27,365 nt of DNA. It comes from an archaeon. GTDB taxonomy: Archaea > Asgardarchaeota > Heimdallarchaeia > Hodarchaeales > S146-22. The translations under genes and the position numbers were made by a program. The notes under the pieces were generated by a model. That model was not told the origin of the DNA and ran no database searches. It saw only the letters and a list, made by a program, of their open reading frames with translations. Below, in pieces: positions 16,863 to 23,136 of the stretch (position 1 is its first letter; each line of letters opens with the position of its first letter). The DNA is taken from positions 1 to 27,365 of the forward strand of contig JAJRXH010000156.1 in the NCBI GenBank assembly GCA_024276395.1, written 5' to 3'.

Positions 16863-18059
16863 TCAATATCCCTTCAGCTGATCGATGAAAGTTTCCACCT
16901 TCGTGCGAGTTTGAGCATCTGAAAAGAAGCGAAGATCATTCAGATCGCCTTCAATGACAAGCGTGGGAATGCCCAACTCTTCTTCGACACGAGCAGGAAG
17001 ACCAAATCGGCTGTTCGTGTTATTGAAACAAGTCTTGGAATCATGGAAAATCATTCCATCTACCTTGTACTTCTTTATCATTTCCTTGAAATAGGATAAT
17101 TTATAATTTTCACCGCGATTAATGAATATTCTCGTGTAAGCAAGAGCTAATGATCTCATTGGATCCATTGGATCCAAATCATCAAATATCCAACTGTTAC
17201 AGTATGTCGAAGCCACGATACAGGCATTATTCTCTGCAAAAATTTCTGATAAAAACCGTAAACGACCCCATATGGGCATTCCATCCCAATATATTCGGAC
17301 ATCTTCATTTTCGACAGCGCCAATACCTTGCCGCATTCTTTCTTCTAGTTCATCAAGAACTAACCGATAATAATCCACGCATTCCTGAGTTCCACGCATC
17401 ACCACGATTGGAGCCATTAAAATGGTTCCATCAAAAAATGTTAAGGGTGACGGTACATGTCGTGCTGTTTCTAATATTTTTTTCCATAATATGGAGCCTT
17501 CTCCAGAAAGTTTCACGACCTCCCGGAAATGATCCTCGTCCATTGATTTTCCAACGATTCGTTCCCCAACTTCAATGAGATGATGAAATTGCTCTATCAC
17601 TTGAGTTATATCTACTGAACGGATCTCCTCAAGGTGTCTTGGTGGATAAATCCCAACCACATCTACACCAAGGGTTCTTCCGTAAAAATTAAACCATTCA
17701 GATACTTCACGACATTGATTCGTATTAAAAACGATCAGATCGGGTTTTGGCACGGATGTAAGTCCATAGGCACGAGAAAGCGGCGTCTCACCAGCAAGAT
17801 AGGCACCAATGTCGGAAGTCAAGTACGAGCAAATCTCCTTACCATAACCAACCCTTTGAGCTAGAGGAATGTATTTCTGAGCAGTGCGACTCGCACCGAG
17901 CAATGCCCCATGATTTTCTGGAAAATACACGTCAAATCCTAGTCCTCTTAATATTTCAGCGGGACCAGCACTAGTGCACCATGCAATCGGAGAAGAAAGA
18001 GACTGATAATATTTTTTCATCAAGTCTTTCAAGTCATCTTGAACCTTCAATCTTGGCAT
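16863..18059 (-). CDS. Single-subunit 2-hydroxyacyl-CoA dehydratase / double-cubane-cluster-type protein
   Basis: A 398-residue member of the 2-hydroxyglutaryl-CoA dehydratase D superfamily. Likely cluster cysteines are C28 (AWCTSAGPAEIL), C77 (EICSYLTSDIG), C116 (NTNQCREVSEWF) and C344 (DSKTCFNN); it ends in the family block EGDLNDLRFFSDAQTRTKVE. Dehydratases and benzoyl-CoA reductases need two different subunits, but no partner gene lies here, only one activator ATPase a gene away. A lone subunit plus one ATPase is the arrangement of the homodimeric double-cubane cluster proteins (DCCP/DCCR). AAGGAG lies about nine bases before the ATG. It could also borrow a partner from elsewhere. A 218-base gap follows before the dehydrogenase gene, so they may not share one transcript. 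Confidence 0.82.
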   Translation of the reverse strand: MPRLKVQDDLKDLMKKYYQSLSSPIAWCTSAGPAEILRGLGFDVYFPENHGALLGASRTAQKYIPLAQRVGYGKEICSYLTSDIGAYLAGETPLSRAYGLTSVPKPDLIVFNTNQCREVSEWFNFYGRTLGVDVVGIYPPRHLEEIRSVDITQVIEQFHHLIEVGERIVGKSMDEDHFREVVKLSGEGSILWKKILETARHVPSPLTFFDGTILMAPIVVMRGTQECVDYYRLVLDELEERMRQGIGAVENEDVRIYWDGMPIWGRLRFLSEIFAENNACIVASTYCNSWIFDDLDPMDPMRSLALAYTRIFINRGENYKLSYFKEMIKKYKVDGMIFHDSKTCFNNTNSRFGLPARVEEELGIPTLVIEGDLNDLRFFSDAQTRTKVETFIDQLKGY

Positions 18060-18087
18060 CCATTCAAACTCCTTCGGTCGATATTTT

Positions 18088-18102
18088 CATCATATAGAAT
18101 CA
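18088..18102 (-). promoter_or_regulatory. Possible TATA element for the 18059 gene
   Basis: On the minus strand GTGATTCTATATGAT lies about 30-45 bases before the ATG of the dehydratase-like gene. TTCTATAT departs from the TTTATATA consensus, and the upstream purine element is weak, so this is only a candidate. Confidence 0.3.
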
Positions 18103-18221
18103 CAAAAACTTCTCAATAACAAAAATCAAATTTCGAAACCGTGTCCATCTAGCAAGACTCGATTCACGGTCTTTTTCCACGACTACTGATCAATAACATT
18201 CAATGAGAGATAGACCATGAT

Positions 18222-19964
18222 TCATGTTTCGAGCTTGATGATGTATACTTCTTCTTTAGTAGGAGGAACTACATCCGCTGGATCATAAAGACTTTCAATG
18301 TAACCTTTGAATACTTTAGCCACGACTCCTGGTGATAACTTCAACGACGGAGTAAGTTCCTCATTTTCAATGCTCAGTTCATGATCAATGAGCATCACTT
18401 TCTGAATTCGTTGATATTTCTCCGCAATGGACTTGTTTAATTCTGTTAAGCATCGTGGGAGACACTTGGAGAAATCCTCTAGTGAACAAGGCATCCTACA
18501 TCCAGGCGCAACTTTTGAAGCATCGGGAAGACGCTCTAACATTGTTTTATTCGGAAAAAGAAGGGCAACTGGATAATCTCTCCCTTGCCCCGTCACGAAA
18601 GCATAAGACAAATAAGCACACTTGCTGGCCATGAGATTTTCCAGTTCTGCGGCATAAACTTTTTCTGCGTTTGAAAGCTTGAATATCCGATCCTTTCTTG
18701 AGATCAAGCGAATCCCAGTGGGAGTTATCTCACCAACGTCACCGGTTCTAAACCATCCATCTTCCGTAAATACCTTTTGATTAGCTTCTGGATTTTTATA
18801 GTAACCAACCATCACGTTCGGCCCCTTGACAAGAATCTCACCATCACTATCAATCTTAATCTCAACCCCAGGAATTGGCTTACCAACAATTCCGGGAACA
18901 CGCTCAAGCTTAGGATCTGTAAGAGTACAACAAGGAGCTGTTTCTGTTAATCCCCATCCCTCCACGACATCAATTCCACGCTCAATGAACAAATCCGATA
19001 CATTCTTGGGTAGCGGAGCCGCTGCTGTAAAAACAAACTTCAATTCATCATGAAATACGGCTTCTTCAATTTCTTTATCTTGTCTTGCTCGCGCTGTTAG
19101 TTGTTGATAAATTTTGGGGACACTAAAGAAGATAGTAGGAAGTACTTTCTTCCAGTTTTCGATCAAACGCTCAATATCTTTACCATATCCATCTTCCAAG
19201 GATAATACCGCACCATTGGCAAGAGCATTAAACTTTTCAAAAATTCCCCCGAAACTGTGATGCCATGGTAAATAACACAACATCCTATCTTTTTCTGAAA
19301 GATTCCAAAGGACTTTCAATGCTGCTTGTTGTGATAAGACATTCCAGTGAGTTAGCTGAACGCACTTGGGTCGTCCCATCGTTCCAGAGGTATACATCAT
19401 TAACATCACGTCATTGGGACTAATCTCCACGTTAACCAATCCACCCGTACCTGCCCCTAATAACTCAGAGAAATGTAATAAATTATCTCCATACGTAGAT
19501 GTCAGTTCATCAAAATGGATAATCGCTGCATACTTATCTGGATTCTTAATTTTATCATACATGTTTTGATCTGAAACTGCTACAAAACGAGGTTCAACAA
19601 AATCTGTCAATTCTGTTGTTTTCTGTGGAGAATATCCCACGAAAATGGGTACTGAAATGCAGCCCGCCGACATCACTGCTAACTCTAGTTCCAACATCTC
19701 ACGACGATTTCGAGAAATGATGACAACTCGATCACCTTTTTTAAGCCCATTTTCAATTAATACCCGTTGAATCGAAGATAAATCCTTGTAAAGTTGAGTC
19801 CAAGTCAAAGGAACATAATTTCCATTTTTATCCGGTTCTTGATAAGCAACCCTATTTCCAAATTCTGCTGCGTTAACTCTCAGTAATTCATCTAGAGTCC
19901 GATGATATTGTGGAAGTGGAATGTCACACTGTAGAATCTGTTCCTTATTAGATTCGCGTGGCAT
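18222..19964 (-). CDS. AMP-forming acyl-CoA synthetase (long-chain FadD15-like)
   Basis: A 580-residue ANL-family ligase that would adenylate a carboxylic acid and transfer it to CoA. It has the P-loop YTSGTMGRPK (191-200), YLPWHHSFGG, the adenine motif GWGLTETAP, GWFRTGDVGEI and the hinge RKDRIFKLSNAEKV. ELTPSLKLSPGVV near the C-terminus holds the position of the usual adenylation lysine. An unusual cysteine-rich stretch, GCRMPCSLEDFSKCLPRC, precedes the last domain. The architecture is that of long-chain fatty acyl-CoA synthetases rather than benzoate-CoA ligase, so benzoate activation is possible but not supported by sequence. ATG at 19962-19964 is chosen, with GAGGTGA eight bases upstream. 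It has its own promoter and appears monocistronic. Confidence 0.9.
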   Translation of the reverse strand: MPRESNKEQILQCDIPLPQYHRTLDELLRVNAAEFGNRVAYQEPDKNGNYVPLTWTQLYKDLSSIQRVLIENGLKKGDRVVIISRNRREMLELELAVMSAGCISVPIFVGYSPQKTTELTDFVEPRFVAVSDQNMYDKIKNPDKYAAIIHFDELTSTYGDNLLHFSELLGAGTGGLVNVEISPNDVMLMMYTSGTMGRPKCVQLTHWNVLSQQAALKVLWNLSEKDRMLCYLPWHHSFGGIFEKFNALANGAVLSLEDGYGKDIERLIENWKKVLPTIFFSVPKIYQQLTARARQDKEIEEAVFHDELKFVFTAAAPLPKNVSDLFIERGIDVVEGWGLTETAPCCTLTDPKLERVPGIVGKPIPGVEIKIDSDGEILVKGPNVMVGYYKNPEANQKVFTEDGWFRTGDVGEITPTGIRLISRKDRIFKLSNAEKVYAAELENLMASKCAYLSYAFVTGQGRDYPVALLFPNKTMLERLPDASKVAPGCRMPCSLEDFSKCLPRCLTELNKSIAEKYQRIQKVMLIDHELSIENEELTPSLKLSPGVVAKVFKGYIESLYDPADVVPPTKEEVYIIKLET

Positions 19965-20006
19965 CACCAGTTTCACCTCTTTTTACGGTACAATTCTAGA
20001 AGAAGT

Positions 20007-20026
20007 GATTTTATAAAGATTTTGCC
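20007..20026 (-). promoter_or_regulatory. BRE/TATA promoter of the acyl-CoA synthetase gene
   Basis: The minus strand reads GGCAAAATCTTTATAAAATC, with an A-rich BRE-like CAAAATC followed by CTTTATAAAA. Transcription would begin near 19985, about 20 bases before the preferred ATG, with GAGGTGA in between. Confidence 0.6.
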
Positions 20027-20100
20027 TAACAGAGTCGATTTAAGTATGCCTACAACTAATAAATATAGAAAAAGATGACAAATTATGACTAAACCATGAA

Positions 20101-20120
20101 AAACAAAAAAAGAAAAATCA
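20101..20120 (-). terminator. U-tract terminator after the amidotransferase-like gene
   Basis: About 40 bases past the stop of the 20159-21070 gene the minus strand runs TGATTTTTCTTTTTTTGTTT. Such T-runs end archaeal transcripts without a hairpin. It lies before the promoter of the acyl-CoA synthetase, so the two genes are probably separate units. Confidence 0.5.
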
Positions 20121-20158
20121 TTTCACGAACCACGTCGAATTACAAGAAGTTTACACAT

Positions 20159-21070
20159 TTAAAAATTCTCCATGGTAAGAATTTTTGAGTCTTGATGGGA
20201 AGATGACCACTCAACCAACACGTTATTATCCAAGGGAATAGCTGCAATTTCTTTTGCCTCTGAAGAACTCTCGTAGATGCATTGCATCACCGTGGAGGAA
20301 CAATAAACTTGAAAATGGGCTGAGCTTACCTGATATTGTTGATAATATTTTTTCTTGAAAAGATTATCTTCCGACATGGCTGATAGAACGATCAATCTTA
20401 ATTCCGACGGTTGGCATTCAAGAAGATGGATTTGCAGAACATAAGAAGCCGATACTTCCTGATGTGATTCAATTATGATGCGAAAAAAATCCCTCCAAAA
20501 CAGTCCACCATTCCTTTGCTCAGTTGCTAAAGACGCATTCACCTGAATTAGCCAGGATAACATCTCGGTATCCGAGTATTTTGACAATCTTTCTGGCGAA
20601 AGACGTGCCGACTCTGGTAACAACTTGTTAATGACGGTCTTATCAACAGTCCCATTATGCGCCAAGTACATTAGTAAGGATTGATAAGGAACGACCATCT
20701 GAAAGGGATGAGTCTGAAAGAATGTTTTCGGTGTATTCGGTGAGGCCCTTCGAGAATGAAACAGCAACAGTTCATATCGTTCTCTTGCAAGTTCATCATT
20801 GGATCGTAAAGCATTCTGATTCATCAGGGAACTTAAATCGAATGAATCCACGGAATTACTCGACCTAAAAGACGTCATGTCTCTAATGGTAGAATCTACG
20901 GAGATTGCGACCATTCCCCAGCCATCAGCATGACGACAATCAGCGCGGTCCAACTCAGGTCTGATTTCATATAATAATGGATCAAAACTTGAAGATCTTC
21001 TCCACGCATCTATCCACGTTCTCTTGACAGATTCATCAAGTTTTCCTACCATGCTCAGCAATCGGCACAT
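20159..21070 (-). CDS. Class II glutamine amidotransferase-like (Ntn hydrolase, YafJ-type) protein
   Basis: A 303-residue protein whose second residue is cysteine (MCRLLSMVG), the N-terminal nucleophile of class II glutamine amidotransferases. Further motifs are RHADGWGM (46-53), FHSRRASP (104-111), HPF (121-123) and LAHNGTV (136-142), which bind glutamine and build the oxyanion hole. The start must be ATG at 21068-21070, since the cysteine has to follow the initiator methionine; GGTGAGGT lies just upstream, whereas 21091 would bury the nucleophile. Stand-alone members of this group are usually hydrolases or amidotransferases of unknown substrate. The second half shows no recognisable domain. 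The gene has no evident link with the aromatic pathway; a divergent plus-strand gene begins about 170 bases away. Confidence 0.82.
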   Translation of the reverse strand: MCRLLSMVGKLDESVKRTWIDAWRRSSSFDPLLYEIRPELDRADCRHADGWGMVAISVDSTIRDMTSFRSSNSVDSFDLSSLMNQNALRSNDELARERYELLLFHSRRASPNTPKTFFQTHPFQMVVPYQSLLMYLAHNGTVDKTVINKLLPESARLSPERLSKYSDTEMLSWLIQVNASLATEQRNGGLFWRDFFRIIIESHQEVSASYVLQIHLLECQPSELRLIVLSAMSEDNLFKKKYYQQYQVSSAHFQVYCSSTVMQCIYESSSEAKEIAAIPLDNNVLVEWSSSHQDSKILTMENF

Positions 21071-21099
21071 CACTACCTCACCTAAAGTCATACTCCATC

Positions 21100-21112
21100 C
21101 TTTTATTTATTA
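21100..21112. promoter_or_regulatory. AT-box in the divergent intergenic region
   Basis: CTTTTATTTATTA (plus strand) could serve as a TATA element in either direction: on the minus strand, about 30 bases before the amidotransferase ATG at 21070; on the plus strand, about 50 bases before an ATG at 21162 that opens a 30-codon ORF running into the intein-like gene. No clear BRE is seen on either side. Confidence 0.35.
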
Positions 21113-21222
21113 CAAGATCACCCAAGTTCAATCGCCATTTTGAACTTTCCGATCAAGTGCCATGGAAACTATTAAATTGGATGACCAAGAAATGTTAGGT
21201 GATGAAGAATCGTTCCGTTCAT

Positions 21223-21227
21223 GGAGG
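21223..21227 (+). promoter_or_regulatory. Ribosome-binding site deciding the GTG start of the intein-like gene
   Basis: GGAGG is placed ten bases before GTG 21238-21240. It supports starting at that GTG although a longer host ORF might once have entered from upstream. It also encodes part of a 30-codon ORF (21162-21254) in another frame, so chance cannot be excluded. Confidence 0.4.
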
Positions 21228-21237
21228 ATGACACTGA

Positions 21238-22935
21238 GTGCGGTTCCCACGTAAGAGACAAGATGGAGAAGACATCCTTACACGAACTTGCGTTACTCCA
21301 GATGCTAAGATACTCTTGGACGATAAGATCACTAGGATAACCATCCATGAACTCGAGCAGCGATTGGCCAGCGTGAATGTGACAAGCTTTGATGTCTCTA
21401 GAGGATATTATTTTCCGTGCCGAGTAAAATCTTGCCGTCGGGAGGATGCACACGCTAAGGACAAGAGAGTCATCTATATTGCCACAATTACTGGACGAAG
21501 CATCAAAGTCACGGATGATCATCTCTTTTACACGTTCGGGAGGCGTTGGCATCCTGCTGGATTCTTACAAAAAGGAGATAGAATCGCTGTATATCCGACG
21601 ATCGATCCCTTGGAAGAACATCCATTTCATGATAAGTGGAAAAATTCTAATAGCTTCCGTAGACCAATAAAGTTCTTGAAAAAATCACGAATACCTACTC
21701 TCATCTCCATCGAAGACTTCATTCCTCTCATGAGAAAGAATACCTTCAGCCAATTCACCCTAACATTCAAGAAAAATTTACCTTTAACATTAGAACACGA
21801 GTTACTTCCAGTCTGGGCAAGATTACTCGGCTACATCATCACTCGAGTTCGATTCAATGAAGACATCATCCTAACATTCCATGATGAAAAAGACTGGATG
21901 GACATTCAAAAAGATCTACAAAAAATAGGAATTAGAGCGAGAAGCAGCAGAAAAGATGGCATTAATTTCATCATGCTAGATTCAACGGTTTTGGAAATTT
22001 TCAATCTATTAATCAAACCTAACAAAACACCCTTATCAAGAAATGAACCCCTAGGATGGATATCACAAGCACCCTTAACAGTAATGAGAGAATTTCTTGG
22101 TGGATTGATAGGTAGCACTGGAAAATCACCCTGGATCGACATCTTACCATCCGGCAATGAAAAACTTACCACTCCAAGATTATTAATCCGTTTTAATGAC
22201 GATAAATTACAAGCGATATCAGAAAACATCATTTCCTTGATCATTCAGTTCTTCGAAAAATTCGGAATCACCCTCGAAATGAAACGAGAAAGAAATGATG
22301 ATGAGAAAGATCTTGGTTATTTACTCCTAATACCAGAAAATGATGTTAGCAGTCTAGAATTACTGACACGATTCATTGGGGTTAGATACAATACAGTTGA
22401 AAGCATTAAAAACAATTTCGTGGCAGAATATTTCCGATTTCTAGAATTCGTGAACAGCAAGGAAGGAAAAAGAATCCCAGAATTAGTGAATTCGAAATTC
22501 CCTTCAATAGATGATTTTGGCCCAAATCAATCTCAAAAGGTAAATGAAGTATCTCGAAGTTTGAATGAACTCTCTAATAATGATCATGTCGCTTCTAAAG
22601 ATGATAATACCAAATCCTTGCCACCAGCCATTCAATCAGAAGGACAAAATGAAAGACTCGAAGAATCATCCAAACAACAAGCACATCCACCCACATCAAT
22701 TCTCTCTGAAGAAGATGAATTCGAAATCGATGGTGATCTCTTCGTGTGGCAAATTGAAAGTCAAACTATCACTTCCTTTCAAGATTTCTTATATGCTTGC
22801 CGAGCTGACTTTGAAACTGGAATGTTACACGAGCCAATCGCCATCCTGGGAGATGTCATGGACAAAGAAGTCAGAAAAATTACTGTTACATCTCATACAC
22901 AAATCTACATCATAAACGGCTTTTTCTGTCGATAA
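21238..22935 (+). CDS. Stand-alone intein-like protein (Hint domain with decayed LAGLIDADG endonuclease)
   Basis: A 565-residue protein that is almost entirely an intein. The Hint N-terminal block starts at C18 (CVTPDAKIL), and block B is TGRSIKVTDDH (85-95) with the T-x-x-H motif, followed by GFLQKGDRIAVY. A LAGLIDADG-type region has its first helix at ARLLGYIITRV (194-204) and second at REFLGGLIGSTGKSPW (284-299); the acidic residues expected in both are missing. A hydrophilic linker (about 410-495) leads to a C-terminal Hint half with the block F-like VRKITVTSHTQIYIING. It then stops after FFCR, so the terminal His-Asn and the downstream nucleophile needed for splicing are absent. The only N-extein is 17 residues. 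GTG is the start: an in-frame TGA precedes it directly and GGAGG lies ten bases upstream. N-terminal cleavage may persist; full splicing looks impossible. Confidence 0.78.
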   Translation: MRFPRKRQDGEDILTRTCVTPDAKILLDDKITRITIHELEQRLASVNVTSFDVSRGYYFPCRVKSCRREDAHAKDKRVIYIATITGRSIKVTDDHLFYTFGRRWHPAGFLQKGDRIAVYPTIDPLEEHPFHDKWKNSNSFRRPIKFLKKSRIPTLISIEDFIPLMRKNTFSQFTLTFKKNLPLTLEHELLPVWARLLGYIITRVRFNEDIILTFHDEKDWMDIQKDLQKIGIRARSSRKDGINFIMLDSTVLEIFNLLIKPNKTPLSRNEPLGWISQAPLTVMREFLGGLIGSTGKSPWIDILPSGNEKLTTPRLLIRFNDDKLQAISENIISLIIQFFEKFGITLEMKRERNDDEKDLGYLLLIPENDVSSLELLTRFIGVRYNTVESIKNNFVAEYFRFLEFVNSKEGKRIPELVNSKFPSIDDFGPNQSQKVNEVSRSLNELSNNDHVASKDDNTKSLPPAIQSEGQNERLEESSKQQAHPPTSILSEEDEFEIDGDLFVWQIESQTITSFQDFLYACRADFETGMLHEPIAILGDVMDKEVRKITVTSHTQIYIINGFFCR

Positions 22936-23040
22936 GAACAATGAAGAAGTAAAAAATGACCAGAAAGCAACAGTTAAATAAAGAGATCCAACGATTCCCA
23001 CAAAACAAGGAATTAAAACACTTCTTTAAAAATAAAAAAG

Positions 23041-23078
23041 AAAAAGAATCAAAAATTCGTGTTTTGATTCTTTTTTTT
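23041..23078. terminator. Bidirectional terminator between convergent genes
   Basis: A perfect 14-bp AT-rich stem (23041-23054 with 23062-23075) around the 7-base loop ATTCGTG is followed by T-runs on the plus strand and, read in reverse, by T-runs on the minus strand. It lies between the convergent intein-like gene and the surface-protein gene and can serve both. Confidence 0.65.
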
Positions 23079-23136
23079 GATTGCAGCACGAACCACTAAC
23101 AAGATCTTCCCGTTTTTTCCACGTTTTATCATGTTT

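Noticed and set aside
18133..18180. Inverted repeat ACCGTG...CACGGT downstream of the acyl-CoA synthetase gene
   Set aside because: The stem is only 6 bp with a loop of about 20 bases, too weak to call a terminator.
18222..19964. Assignment as benzoate-CoA ligase
   Set aside because: The architecture is that of long-chain fatty acyl-CoA synthetases; only proximity suggests an aromatic substrate.
21172..21552. A 126-codon minus-strand ORF opposite the intein N-terminal part
   Set aside because: Shadow of the intein-like gene, whose motifs are clear.
22565..22915. A 116-codon plus-strand ORF overlapping the end of the intein-like gene
   Set aside because: It is an off-frame reading of the hydrophilic linker and C-terminal Hint half, without recognisable features.
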